A stretch of 64,000 nucleotides of DNA from ZC4RG30 sp963812195 (GCA_963812195.1 CAWEUI010000014.1:62001-126000), one strand, 5' to 3'; positions 19,551 to 28,562 are shown, numbered from the stretch's first letter. Translations and numbers: made by a program. The notes: generated by a model from the sequence alone, not told the origin.

Positions 19551-19883
19551 TTACCAGCGACCACCGCCACCACCGCCGCCACCGCCCGGGCCGCGGCCGA
19601 AGCCACCGCCGCCGCCGCCGCGCGGACCGCCTCCGGTACGGGGTTTGTCCTGCGCCTCATTGACGCGCAAAGGACGGCCGTTCATCGAATAGCCGTTCAG
19701 CGCCTGAATGGCGCGCGCGGCATCCGCCTGCGGCATTTCCACGAATCCGAAGCCACGCGGGCGGCCCGTTTCCCGGTCCGTCGGGAGCGCCACGGACTCT
19801 ACCGTGCCGTGCTGCGAGAACAGCGTGCGCACATCGGCTTCGCTCGCCGAGAACGGCAGGTTGCCAACGTAAATCTTCGCCAT
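19551..19883 (-). CDS. glycine-rich RRM RNA-binding protein
   Basis: A single RNA-recognition-motif protein of 110 residues. RNP2 is KIYVGNLPF at residues 3-11 and RNP1 is RGFGFVEM at about 43-50. The tail after residue 84 is nearly all Gly with Arg and a terminal GGGRW. Bacterial homologues are often cold-induced RNA chaperones. ATG 19883 (MAKIYVGN) is the family start. A long upstream region (19884-20067) may be a regulated leader: a TAGAAT -10-like hexamer on the minus strand at 20008-20003 would give about 110 nt of 5' UTR. Confidence 0.93.
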   Translation of the reverse strand: MAKIYVGNLPFSASEADVRTLFSQHGTVESVALPTDRETGRPRGFGFVEMPQADAARAIQALNGYSMNGRPLRVNEAQDKPRTGGGPRGGGGGGFGRGPGGGGGGGGGRW

Positions 19884-20067
19884 AAAGTACAGATCTCCAA
19901 TCCAATAATGTTCAACACCCGATCGGAGACCTTCCACTGGAGACCGTGCGCTTCCTAACAGGCGCTACAGAACAGAAGCAGGACGACCAACGATCGACGC
20001 GTATTCTACACGCGCGCGGATGCGGGGAAATAGCTGATTCTGGTGTTGTCAACCCCACAAGGGCCGA

Positions 20068-20095
20068 CCAACACGCTGCCGCGGCAGCGTGTTGG
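20068..20095. repeat. 28-bp perfect palindrome
   Basis: The left arm CCAACACGCTGCC (20068-20080) and the right arm GGCAGCGTGTTGG (20083-20095) meet at a central GC, so the whole 28 bp is self-complementary. It lies 26 nt after the esterase stop on the minus strand and upstream of the RRM gene. No T-tract follows, so it is not a classic terminator. A hairpin terminator of weak type, a protein site or a dispersed repeat are all possible. Confidence 0.8.
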
Positions 20096-20121
20096 CAGTG
20101 GAAATGTCCCACGACAGCGCC

Positions 20122-20823
20122 TCAGGATTCCTTCGGGAGCAGCTCCAGGTGGTAGCTGAGCCAGGCGGCGATATCGTGGATCTCTGGCTGGCAAAGCTGA
20201 TGTCCCGTGGAGTACTGGCGCCACTCCACGTTCAGCCCGGCTTCCAGCAACGCGTCGCGGGATTGCTCACCGAACGCCGGCAGCACGACGACATCCTCGC
20301 GCCCATGACACATCAGGATGGGCGTGGCGCGATTGGCCGCGGCGATGTCGGCGGCAAACCGGGCGCGCAGCGGCAGGTAGGCCGACAGCGCCACGATTCC
20401 TCCCAGTGGCGAGGTGTGGCGCAGCCCCACATGCAATGCCGTGGCGCCACCCTGGGAGAACCCGCCCAGCACGATGCGCCGGCCGGCGATGCCGCCGGCC
20501 CGCTCGCGCTCGATATACCGCTCGACGCGGTCCTGCGCCGCCGCCAGACCTGCCTCATCGTCACGGCCATCGGGCGTCAGCTCGCGGATGTCGTACCAGG
20601 CGCGCATCGCATAGCCGGCGTTGATGGTGACCGGCCGCACCTCGGCATGGGGGAACACGAAGCGCACCCGCGCCGTGGCAGGCAGATTCAGCTGCGGCAC
20701 CAGCGGCACGAAGTCGTAACCATCCGCACCGAGTCCGTGCAGCCAGATCACAGCGGCATCGGCGCCTCCCACGGCCGGCTCGACGACGACCTCATCCTGG
20801 CTCTCGATGGTGCGACTGCGCAT
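20122..20823 (-). CDS. carboxylesterase / lysophospholipase (alpha/beta hydrolase)
   Basis: A cytosolic serine esterase of 233 residues in the phospholipase/carboxylesterase family (human APT1-like, Pseudomonas EstB-like). VIWLHGLGADGYDF forms the oxyanion region. GFSQGGATALH carries the nucleophile Ser at about residue 120, HGREDVVV the catalytic Asp and YSTGHQLCQPEI the His. The order and length match the family. No signal peptide is seen. It stands alone, divergent from iorAB. Confidence 0.93.
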   Translation of the reverse strand: MRSRTIESQDEVVVEPAVGGADAAVIWLHGLGADGYDFVPLVPQLNLPATARVRFVFPHAEVRPVTINAGYAMRAWYDIRELTPDGRDDEAGLAAAQDRVERYIERERAGGIAGRRIVLGGFSQGGATALHVGLRHTSPLGGIVALSAYLPLRARFAADIAAANRATPILMCHGREDVVVLPAFGEQSRDALLEAGLNVEWRQYSTGHQLCQPEIHDIAAWLSYHLELLPKES

Positions 20824-20945
20824 GTGCCCCTGGCTGAAGAAAAGCAGCCGGTGAGCCTACGCGCCGCCCCCGTGGCGGACAAGAGCAGCCGGCGTACACT
20901 GGCGGACGCGGGGAATCTCGAATCCGCGTCACCGGTAAATGGCAA

Positions 20946-21440
20946 ATGGCGGAACAACGCTGGGAGCTGCTGGTCAACGGGAACAGGCATGCGGTGCAGG
21001 CCGAACCCGACATGCCACTCCTTTACCTGCTGCAGAATGAGCTGGGACTGAAGGGCGCGCGTTTCGGCTGTGGTCTGGCGCAATGCGGATCCTGCTCGGT
21101 ACTGGTGGATGATCGTGAAGTGCGCGCCTGCGTCACGCCGGTGAGCGCGATCGCCGGTCGCAACGTCACGACCCTGGAAGGTCTGCCCGCCTGGTACGCG
21201 CGGCGCGCAAAACTGGCGCAGGTGCCGGACATGCATCCGGTGCAGCAGGCACTGGTGGAGGAACAGGCGCCGCAGTGCGGCTACTGCATGAACGGCATGG
21301 TGATCAAGGCAGCCGAACTGCTGGATGCGAAGCCGCATCCCAGCGACGCCGAAATCCGCGCGGCACTGAATGGTCACCTGTGCCGCTGCGGCACCTATCC
21401 TTCCATCCTGCGCGCCGTGCGCCGCGCGGCCGGCGCCTGA
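20946..21440 (+). CDS. iorA: [2Fe-2S] subunit of an isoquinoline 1-oxidoreductase-type molybdo-hydroxylase
   Basis: The electron-transfer subunit of a xanthine-dehydrogenase-family hydroxylase, 164 residues. The plant-type cluster is CGLAQCGSC with a later Cys at RACVTPV (residues about 40-75). The second cluster has QCGYCMNGM and LCRCGTY. It is followed 4 nt later by the large molybdopterin subunit, so the two form one transcription unit. The aromatic substrate is not determined by sequence, and IorAB naming rests on the two-subunit form without a FAD subunit. Confidence 0.9.
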   Translation: MAEQRWELLVNGNRHAVQAEPDMPLLYLLQNELGLKGARFGCGLAQCGSCSVLVDDREVRACVTPVSAIAGRNVTTLEGLPAWYARRAKLAQVPDMHPVQQALVEEQAPQCGYCMNGMVIKAAELLDAKPHPSDAEIRAALNGHLCRCGTYPSILRAVRRAAGA

Positions 21441-21444
21441 TCCC

Positions 21445-23721
21445 ATGAAGCAGGACACGAACATCGACATCCAGCGGCGCCGCCTCATGCAGGGCGGCGG
21501 CGTACTGCTGGTGGGCCTGTCGCTGGGCGGTTGCTACGCGCCGCGCGGGCCCGCACGGGCAGCAGGCGCGGGGCAAGTTGCGGTAGCGGTGGACTTGCGG
21601 GACGTGGCCGGGCCACCCGACGCGGCGAGCATCGATACATGGCTGGCCATCCATGCCGACAACACTGCCACGTTGTATATGGGATTCGCCGAGCTCGGCC
21701 AGGGCGCCAGCACCGCACTGGTGCAGGTGGCTGCCGAGGAACTGGATCTGGGCATGGATCAGATCCGCAGCGCCGCGCTGGACACCCATGCCTCGCCCAA
21801 CCAGGGCGGCACTTATTCCAGTGCCTCCGTGCAGCGCGGACGCATCCCGATCGCCACGGCCGCGGCCGCCGCGCGTGACGCGTTGCTGGCCCGGGCGGCG
21901 GCACACCTTTCGGCTCCGCAGCAGTCGCTGGTCGTGGATCGCGGAATCGTGCACGTGAAAGGCGCGCCGGACCGTACCGTGAGCTATGGCGCACTGCTCG
22001 GCGGTGAACGATTCGAACTGAAAATCCCCCCCAACCAGTCCATGAAGCACAGTGCGGATTACCGGCTGGTGGGCAAGCGCGTGCCGCGCGCCGACCTTGC
22101 CTCCAAGGTCGATGGCACCCACACCTATATCCAGCACCTGCGATTGCCCGGCATGCTGCACGCGCGTGTCGTGCGCCCGCGCGGCCAGGCGGCCTACGGT
22201 GCCGGTGCACGCGTGCTCGCCGTGGACGAGCAGCCGCTGGCGCGGATTCCCGGCGCGCGCGTACTGCGGCAGGGAGACTTCATCGGCGTGGTGGCGCCAC
22301 GCGAATGGGATGCGGTGCGCGCGGCCGCGGCCCTGCGTGTGAGCTGGGCGCAGCCACCCGCCCTGCCCGGCAACGAAGCCCTGCACCAGCAATTGCGCTC
22401 CGCCAGGACCGTGGACAATGTCGTACTGGAACGCGGCGGCGTGGCGGACGCCTTCAAGTCCGCGGCGCACAGCGCGAGCTTCTCCGGCAATGGCCCGTAC
22501 CAGTCGCACGCTCCCTTCGCCCCCAACTGCGCGCTGGCCGACATCCGCGCCGATGGCGGGCTGGTGATCTGCTCTTCCCAGGACATCTACGGCGCGCGAC
22601 GCGGCATCGCCCAGCTCACCGGCCTGCCGCAGGAAAAGCTGCTGGTGCAATACGCCGAAGGCGCGGGTACCTACGGCCACAGCTGCTACGACGACGTGGC
22701 GCAGGCAGCGGCCCTGCTCTCGCAACTGGCGGGCGCTCCCGTGCGGCTGCAGTTCATGCGCTGGGACGAACACGGCTGGGACTACTACGGGCCGCCGCAT
22801 GTCGGCGAGGCCCGCGTCGCGGCCGACGCCGACGGACGAATCGTGGCCTACGAATACCACGGCTGGCAGCACAACTGGAGTCAGGTGGAAACCACGACCC
22901 AGCTCGCCGGCAAGGCTGCGGCTGCCGAATGGCCCCCGGTTTCCGTACAGGGGGTCAATGCCCTGACCTGCGGCGGCATGTACGACATCGCCAACCTGAA
23001 ACTGGTGAACCATCGCGTACCGGCGCTCGACTGGCTGCGCGCCGCCTGGCTGCGCTCACCTCTGGACCTGTCCTTTGCATTCGTGTCCGAGCAGGCAGTC
23101 GACCAGCTCGCCGCGGACCTGTCCGTCGATGCCGTGGAATTCCGCCGCCGCAACATCAAAGACGCGCGCTGGCGTGGAGTGCTGGATGCGGCGGTCGCGG
23201 CTGCCGGCTGGTCGAACCACTGGACACCGGCCCGGCTGGCCGCCTCCGGCGCAACGGTACGCCGTGGCCGCGGCGTGGGATTGGGTACCCACCTGGTTTC
23301 CTACGGGGCCGCGGTGGCCGAGATCGAGGTGGACATGAGCAGCGGCCGCGTGCGCATCGCGAAGCTCACCGGCGCGCTGGATGCCGGCATGGTGGTCAAT
23401 CCCCTGATCGTCGAACACCAGATCGAGGGGCAGCTGGTGCAGACCGCCAGCCGCATGCTGCTCGAGGAGGTGCGCTTCGACACGGCACGCGTCACCAGCC
23501 TGGACTGGCAGGGCTACCCCATCCTGCGCTGCGCGGATTGCCCGGAAGTGCGCGGCGTGGTGGTGCAGCAGCCGGGTGAGCGCTCCACCGGCGCCGGCGA
23601 GGAGACCATGGCGGCGGCGGCGGCGGCCATCGCCAATGCCTTCTTCGACGCCACCGGGAAGCGGATGCAGCGCTTCCCGCTGCTGCCCGATCGGGTGCTG
23701 GCGGCATTGCAAGTCGCGTGA
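21445..23721 (+). CDS. iorB: molybdopterin-binding large subunit of IorAB-type hydroxylase, Tat exported
   Basis: The catalytic subunit of 758 residues that hydroxylates an aromatic or aldehyde substrate at the Mo centre. The N-terminus has a Tat-type RRRLMQGGG followed by a hydrophobic run ending LSLGGC, a possible lipobox, so the enzyme is probably periplasmic and perhaps membrane-anchored. FAELGQGASTALVQVAAEEL, SHAPFAPNCALADI and GAGTYGHSCYDD are Mo-cofactor contacts. GAGEETMAAAAAAIANA near the C-terminus carries the catalytic Glu. A CoxG or XdhC maturation gene is not seen here. Confidence 0.9.
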   Translation: MKQDTNIDIQRRRLMQGGGVLLVGLSLGGCYAPRGPARAAGAGQVAVAVDLRDVAGPPDAASIDTWLAIHADNTATLYMGFAELGQGASTALVQVAAEELDLGMDQIRSAALDTHASPNQGGTYSSASVQRGRIPIATAAAAARDALLARAAAHLSAPQQSLVVDRGIVHVKGAPDRTVSYGALLGGERFELKIPPNQSMKHSADYRLVGKRVPRADLASKVDGTHTYIQHLRLPGMLHARVVRPRGQAAYGAGARVLAVDEQPLARIPGARVLRQGDFIGVVAPREWDAVRAAAALRVSWAQPPALPGNEALHQQLRSARTVDNVVLERGGVADAFKSAAHSASFSGNGPYQSHAPFAPNCALADIRADGGLVICSSQDIYGARRGIAQLTGLPQEKLLVQYAEGAGTYGHSCYDDVAQAAALLSQLAGAPVRLQFMRWDEHGWDYYGPPHVGEARVAADADGRIVAYEYHGWQHNWSQVETTTQLAGKAAAAEWPPVSVQGVNALTCGGMYDIANLKLVNHRVPALDWLRAAWLRSPLDLSFAFVSEQAVDQLAADLSVDAVEFRRRNIKDARWRGVLDAAVAAAGWSNHWTPARLAASGATVRRGRGVGLGTHLVSYGAAVAEIEVDMSSGRVRIAKLTGALDAGMVVNPLIVEHQIEGQLVQTASRMLLEEVRFDTARVTSLDWQGYPILRCADCPEVRGVVVQQPGERSTGAGEETMAAAAAAIANAFFDATGKRMQRFPLLPDRVLAALQVA

Positions 23722-23797
23722 CACCGACAGGCTTGGCCGGCGCCCCTGAAACGGGTTACCTTCAGCGCAGCATTCACCAGTACTGGAGCAGGGGAAC

Positions 23798-24316
23798 ATG
23801 GCACTTTGGGACAAGCCCGAATCCGGCGCATCAGCGACAGGCAGCAACGCTCCCGTGCGTTCCGGCGGCAATCAGCCTGCCTCCAGCCACTACACCCAGG
23901 ACACGGCCTCTTCGCTGAAGGAGCGAACTGACATGAAAGAATCGATCATCGCTGCCGGCCTCATCATCGAGGGCAAGATCAACGGCAATGGCCATGTCCG
24001 CGTCGCCGGCAAGTTCAAGGGCGATATCCAGGTCGAGGGCAATCTGCACATCGACAGCGGCGCGCGCGTCGAGGGTCAGGTACGTGCCGGCGAAGTGATC
24101 GTCAGCGGTGAACTGCAGGGCAACATCGAGTCCGCCAAGCGCGTCGAACTGCAGCAGGGCGGCACGATCAACGGCGACGTCAAGGCCGGATCGCTGACCG
24201 TCGCCGCCGGTTCGCGCATGCGCGGCTCCGTGGATTTCGGCTTCGATGACAGCGCCAAGTCCACGGGCTCCACGCCGGCCTCATCGGCGCTTGGAGGCCG
24301 TAGCAACGTCGCATGA
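23798..24316 (+). CDS. bactofilin (polymer-forming cytoskeletal protein)
   Basis: A self-assembling beta-helical cytoskeletal protein, often placing cell-wall enzymes. It has 172 residues: a disordered N-terminus to about 46, then the bactofilin core (IIAAGLIIEGKINGNGHVRV and VRAGEVIVSGELQGNIES, with regularly spaced Gly and Val). The last 20 residues are Ser/Gly-rich. An AGGGG site precedes the ATG. Its stop overlaps the start of the zinc-ribbon gene by four bases. The usual M23 peptidase partner is absent from this locus. Confidence 0.93.
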   Translation: MALWDKPESGASATGSNAPVRSGGNQPASSHYTQDTASSLKERTDMKESIIAAGLIIEGKINGNGHVRVAGKFKGDIQVEGNLHIDSGARVEGQVRAGEVIVSGELQGNIESAKRVELQQGGTINGDVKAGSLTVAAGSRMRGSVDFGFDDSAKSTGSTPASSALGGRSNVA

Positions 24317-24687
24317 TCGGCTCGGCGCGCGCAGTCAGCTCGGCGGGTGCCACACGCACCTGTCCCCACTGCAGGGCAACGATCCTGGAGAGTGCGATCG
24401 TCTGCCCGGGGTGCAAACATCACCTGCGCTTCGACCAGAATGCGCGCCCGGGCGCAGCTGCGGCCACCAAGACCGCCTGGCAGATCGAGGGCACGCTGGA
24501 TGCCGAACGCATGGATTCGGCAATGGAGTATTCCATCCTGGTGGTAGTGCGCAACGAGCGTAATGAGGAAGTGGCGCGCCAGGTGGTCAACGTCGGCGTG
24601 CTGCAGGGCGCCGAGCGCCGTACTTTTTCGCTCTCCATCGAGACCTTCGACCCCAAGTCCGCCACCAAGCCAAAGCCGCAGCGCTGA
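24313..24687 (+). CDS. zinc-ribbon protein coupled to bactofilin
   Basis: A cytosolic protein of 124 residues that I do not place in a named family. Residues 17-34 form a rubredoxin-like four-Cys ribbon (CPHCRATILESAIVCPGC). The rest looks like one beta-sandwich-size domain (WQIEGTLDAERMDSAMEYSI, then VVVRNERNEEVARQVVNVGVL) and ends in a Lys/Pro tail. Overlap of its ATG with the bactofilin stop indicates translational coupling, so a role alongside the filament is a fair guess. Confidence 0.8.
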   Translation: MIGSARAVSSAGATRTCPHCRATILESAIVCPGCKHHLRFDQNARPGAAAATKTAWQIEGTLDAERMDSAMEYSILVVVRNERNEEVARQVVNVGVLQGAERRTFSLSIETFDPKSATKPKPQR

Positions 24688-24705
24688 CCGTAGCGGCGTG
24701 CGCCA

Positions 24706-24723
24706 CCGCCCGTCGGCGGGCGG
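24706..24723 (+). terminator. GC hairpin after the bactofilin pair
   Basis: CCGCCCG and CGGGCGG pair over a TCGG loop. No U-tract follows, so it is at best a weak or Rho-assisted terminator between the zinc-ribbon gene and the ABC operon. Confidence 0.35.
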
Positions 24724-24746
24724 GTCCATCGTAGAATCCTCAAGCC

Positions 24747-25679
24747 GTGCAGCAACCCATCCTGTCCGATCAGCGGCCTGTCCAAGACCTATCCGGGCGG
24801 GCTGGCGGCCCTGCGCGACATCAATCTGGATGTGCGTCGCGGCGAAATCTTCGCTCTGCTCGGACCCAACGGAGCCGGCAAGACCACACTGATCGGCGTG
24901 CTGTGCGGACTGGTCAACGCCAGCGGCGGAGGTCGCCACGGTCGCCGGCCACGACGTGATGCGCGAACCACGCGCCACGCGCCGCCTGATCGGACTGGTG
25001 CCGCAGGAACTGGCCACGGAAGCATTCGAGACGGTGCGCGACCGCGGTCGCCTTCAGTCGCGGATTGTTCGGCTATCCACGGGATGCCACGCTGGTGGAG
25101 CGCGTGCTGCGTTCGCTGTCGCTGTGGGACAAGCGCGATGCCCGGATCATGACGCTTTCCGGCGGCATGAAGCGCCGCGTGATGATCGCCAAGGCGCTGG
25201 TACACGAACCGCAGCTGCTGTTCCTGGACGAACCCTCCGCGGGCGTGGACGTGGAACTGCGCCGCGACATGTGGCAGCAGATCCGCCAGCTCCGCGACAG
25301 CGGCGTGACCATCATCCTGACCACGCACTACATCGAGGAAGCCGAGGAGATGGCCGATCGCATCGGCATCATCAACAAGGGTGAACTGGTGCTGGTGGAG
25401 GACAAGGCCACGCTGATCCGCAAGCTGGGGCGCAAGGAGTTGCGCCTGCACCTGCAACAGCCGCTGGAGCGGATCCCCCCTGCCCTGGCCGACTGGAAGC
25501 TCGGCCTGGCAGAAGACGGCGTGACGCTGGTATTCACCTTCAAGGACGATTCCGAACGCGCGCGCATCGCACAACTGCTGCGCGAGGTGGGCCAGGCCGG
25601 CGTCGAATTCCGTGACCTGGAAACCCAGCAGAGCTCGCTGGAGGAAATCTTCGTCTCGCTGGTCAGGAGCGCGAAGTGA
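24747..25679 (+). CDS. YadG-like ABC transporter ATPase, three frame breaks
   Basis: The ATP-binding subunit of an ABC-2 type exporter, 309 residues after repair. SKTYPGGLAALRDINLDVRRG is followed by Walker A GPNGAGKTT, Q-loop LVPQELATEAFETV, signature LSGGMKRR, Walker B LLFLDEPSAGVD and H-loop TTHYIEEAEEM. The sequence is close to E. coli YadG throughout. The start is GTG 24747. Single extra bases lie near 24768, 24928 and 25043; removing them gives an exact multiple of three. The stop overlaps the permease start by 4 bp. Confidence 0.88.
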
Positions 25680-26435
25680 ACTGGCACGCGGTGCGCGCCA
25701 TCTATCGCTTCGAGATGTCGCGCACCTTCCGCACGCTGGTGCAGAGCATCCTGACTCCGGTGCTCACCACGTCCCTGTACTTCGTGGTGTTCGGCTCGGC
25801 GATCGGCTCGCGCATGACGCACATCGGCGGCGTGCCGTTCGCGGCCTTCATCGTACCCGGCCTGATCATGCTGTCGTGCTCAACGAAAGCGTCGGCAATG
25901 CCTCGTTCGGCATCTACTTCCCCAAATGGTCCGGCACGATCTACGAGTTGCTGTCGGCGCCGATGGGTGCGGCGGAGATCCTGCTGGGCTACGTGGGCGC
26001 GGCGGCCAGCAAGAGCGACATGATCGGACTCATCATCCTGGGTACATCCGCGTTCTTCGTGCCGCTGCAGGTCCTGCATCCGTTGTGGATGGTGATCTTC
26101 CTCATGCTGACCGCGCTGACGTTCAGCCTGTTCGGATTCGTGCTGGGCATCTGGGCCACGAGCTGGGAGAAACTGCAGTTCGTGCCGGCGCTGGTGATCA
26201 CGCCGCTGACCTTCCTGGGCGGCACCTTCTATTCGATCGACATGCTGCCGCCGGTGTGGCGCACGATCACCCTGTTCAATCCGGTGGTGTATCTGATCAG
26301 CGGCTTTCGCTGGAGCTTCTACGGCCAGGCCGCGCTCGATGTGCGCATCAGCCTGAGCATCATCGTCGCGATCCTGGCCGGCTGCCTGCGCTCGCCGCCT
26401 GGATGATCCGCAGCGGGTGGCGGCTGCGGACCTGA
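25676..26435 (+). CDS. YadH-like ABC-2 permease, two frame breaks
   Basis: The membrane subunit of the pair, 253 residues after repair, with six predicted helices. FIVPGLIML, then GNASFGIYFPKWSGTIYELL, FVPLQVLHPLW and TPLTFLGGTFYSIDMLPPVW match YadH. One base is missing near 25875 (after ATGCTGTCG) and one near 26388 (CTGCG for CTGGCG). With these restored the protein ends AWMIRSGWRLRT at 26435. The substrate of YadGH systems is unsettled. Confidence 0.86.
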
Positions 26436-26556
26436 GACCGCCAGTGCGCCACCCCAACCGCGGGCAAGCCGCCCGTCGGGCGCCGTCCTTGATGCGGTCG
26501 CGCACCAGCGCCACCATCGCGAAGCCGGCTGCCCGGACTTGCGCGTCGCCTCGCAG

Positions 26557-27218
26557 TCAGATGTAGTTGCGCCGCTGCGCGATGGCCACCAGTGCCACCG
26601 TGACGGACAGCAGAACCACAATCAGTTCACCGGCGAGCATCCACAGCGCGAACGGCGTCCAGCGCACATCCGGACCGTCCAGCCCGCCGGAAACAGCCGG
26701 TTGGTTCAACGCCACCATGAACAGGCTGAACAGGATGTTGATGGCCAGGATCACCGGTCCCATCCACACCTCGGAGGTGATGAAGAACAGCGACGCCAGC
26801 ATCATGCTGAACAGGGCCAGCACGAAGCCCTGCAATACCAGCACGTAGGCCAGCATGCCGTGGTGCTCGCCGGGCGGCACGAACAACGCCACCGCCAGCA
26901 CCGACAGCACCACCCACGGCGCAGGAATGCCAGATATCCCGCCACGATCTTGGCCCGTTCGTACTGCACACCGCTGACCGGCAGCGACAGCGAGAATGCC
27001 CGTGTCTGCTCCTTGCGCTCGTTGAATACGGTGAAGATCGCGACGAACAACGCGCCGGCCACGTTGGCGGTCAGGAACAGGATGCCGCCCACCGCAAACC
27101 CGATCCCGCCCAGCAGCACCAACGCCATGGCCAGCACGCCGGCGGCGATCGTCGCGATCATCAGGCCGCGCAACAGGTACAGGTCCTTGCGCACCAGTAT
27201 CCAGAACACCGATTTCAC
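26557..27218 (-). CDS. ABC-2 permease of a GntR-controlled system, one frame break
   Basis: A membrane subunit of 220 residues after repair, with six hydrophobic segments (for example GLMIATIAAGVLAMALVLLG and LVLQGFVLALFSMMLASLF). The ERKEQTRAFSLSLPVS segment is typical of the ABC-2 family that sits beside YtrA-type regulators. One base is missing near 26923 between GYLAFL and APWVVLSVL. Its start overlaps the ATPase stop, so it is third in the gntR-ATPase-permease operon. Confidence 0.83.
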
Positions 27219-28123
27219 GAAGCATCCTCCTGGCGATTGCGGAGTACACTGGCGACGAAGATTTCCTCCAGCGACATGCGCTGCACGTCGCCCAGCCGCA
27301 GTCCCGCCTGCACCAGCTGCGCTTCGAGTGCGGGCGCGTAGCGGTCGGTGGTCAGCGTGGCGATGCGGCCACCGGGCACCATGTCGAGCGTGCCGGCAAA
27401 TTCGGGCAGCAGCGCACCGACAGGCACTTCCACGGTCAGCCGGCGCCAGCGCTCCAGAAAGCTCTCCTTGTCGCGCACTTCGACCAGCTCGCCGCGGTCG
27501 ATGAAGGCGATCTGGTCGCTGATGCGTTCCACGTCCAGCGTGTTGTGCGAGGAGAACAGGATGGAGCGGGATTCATCGCGCACGATCTCCATCAGTTCGG
27601 CGAGCAGCTCATGGCGGGCCACCGGATCAAGACCGGAAGTCGGCTCATCCAGCACCAGCAGCCGCGGCCGCCGGGCCAGTGCCAGCAGCAGCAGAGCCTT
27701 GATGTGTTCGCCGCGCGACAGGCCCTTGGTCTGCTGGTCGGCATGCAGGTTGAAGCGCTTGAGCAACGCGGCGGCATAGGCCGCATCCCAGCCCGGATAC
27801 ATCGAGGCGATGAAATTCATGTGCCAGCCCAGCGTGGCCGTGCCGTACAGGCGCATGTCGTCGGACACGAAGGCCACGTCGCGCTTGGCGGCAGCGACAT
27901 CCCCGGGCACCGCGCGGCCCATCAGTTCCACCGCGCCGGACTCGGGCGCGATCAGCCCCATCAGCAGACGGATCGTGGTGCTCTTGCCCGCGCCGTTCGG
28001 GCCCACCAGGCCCATGATCTGCCCCTGTGGCAGGGACAGGCTCAGGTCTTCCAGCCGGAAATAGCGAAACGACCGGCTCACTTCCCACAGGGCAAAGGCC
28101 TCTGAAGTGGCGGGATTGATCAT
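27215..28123 (-). CDS. ABC transporter ATPase of the GntR-controlled system
   Basis: A 302-residue ATP-binding subunit. Walker A is GPNGAGKST, the Q-loop region is AFVSDDMRLYG, Walker B LLVLDEPTSGLD and the H-loop is FSSHNTLDVERI. The signature is LSRGEHIKALLLLAL, with Arg in place of the second signature residue (LSRGE for LSGGQ), a variation seen in YtrB-like ATPases. A C-terminal domain of about 80 residues follows and ends SLEEIFVASVLRNRQ. ATG 28123 overlaps the gntR stop by four bases. The substrate may be a peptide or a cell-envelope antibiotic, by analogy only. Confidence 0.9.
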   Translation of the reverse strand: MINPATSEAFALWEVSRSFRYFRLEDLSLSLPQGQIMGLVGPNGAGKSTTIRLLMGLIAPESGAVELMGRAVPGDVAAAKRDVAFVSDDMRLYGTATLGWHMNFIASMYPGWDAAYAAALLKRFNLHADQQTKGLSRGEHIKALLLLALARRPRLLVLDEPTSGLDPVARHELLAELMEIVRDESRSILFSSHNTLDVERISDQIAFIDRGELVEVRDKESFLERWRRLTVEVPVGALLPEFAGTLDMVPGGRIATLTTDRYAPALEAQLVQAGLRLGDVQRMSLEEIFVASVLRNRQEDAS

Positions 28124-28524
28124 GCTGCGTCTTCCTTGTTGCTGCGCCGGACGCGGCGCAGTCGTTCGATGAGTTGCTCTTCCGTGAGGTGCAGCAGCCC
28201 GGCGGCGTCCACTGCCGCGCTCAGGTGCTGGTCCAGCTCTTTTTCCTTGAGGCTGTCGCTCAGGTTGGCGTTCGGCGCCACGCACGACCCGCGGCCGTGG
28301 CGGGTCTGGATCACGCCCTCCAGTTCCAGCTCCAGATAGGCGCGCTTGATGGTGATGACGCTGACCCGGATGTCGGCCGCCAGCTGTCGGATGGAGGGAA
28401 TCACGTCACCGGGCTTGAGCTCGCCCGCCGCGATGCGGTGGCGGATCTGCTCCTTGACCTGCAGGTACAGCGGCCGGGGGTCGCCCTGCGAGATCACCAC
28501 CAAACTGTGCTGCTCAGTATTCAC
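28120..28524 (-). CDS. GntR/YtrA-family repressor
   Basis: A short GntR regulator: an N-terminal winged helix (PRPLYLQVKEQIRHRIAAGE, then GDVIPSIRQLAADIRVSVITIKRAYLELE and EGVIQTRHGRGSCV) and a short helical C-terminal part without a large effector domain, as in the YtrA subfamily. The open frame extends to a GTG at 28542. The promoter and repeat array described separately start transcription near 28527, so I set the start at GTG 28524; GTG 28500 and 28497 remain possible. It controls the coupled ATPase and permease genes. Confidence 0.8.
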   Translation of the reverse strand: MNTEQHSLVVISQGDPRPLYLQVKEQIRHRIAAGELKPGDVIPSIRQLAADIRVSVITIKRAYLELELEGVIQTRHGRGSCVAPNANLSDSLKEKELDQHLSAAVDAAGLLHLTEEQLIERLRRVRRSNKEDAA

Positions 28525-28562
28525 GGTATGCACAGTATGCACAGTGCATGGCCGACTGTCAA
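28517..28562 (-). promoter_or_regulatory. gntR promoter with overlapping operator repeats
   Basis: On the minus strand, TTGACA (28562-28557), a 17-bp spacer and CATACT (28539-28534). Plus-strand tandem 9-mers GTATTCACG (28517-28525), GTATGCACA (28526-28534) and GTATGCACA (28535-28543) cover the -10 and the start site. A perfect inverted repeat ATGCAC-A-GTGCAT spans 28537-28549. This is a classic layout for steric self-repression by the encoded GntR protein. Confidence 0.7.

Noticed and set aside
19557..19640. Possible short tandem or CRISPR-like repeat
   Set aside because: It is the reverse complement of the glycine codons of the RRM protein tail, with no spacers.
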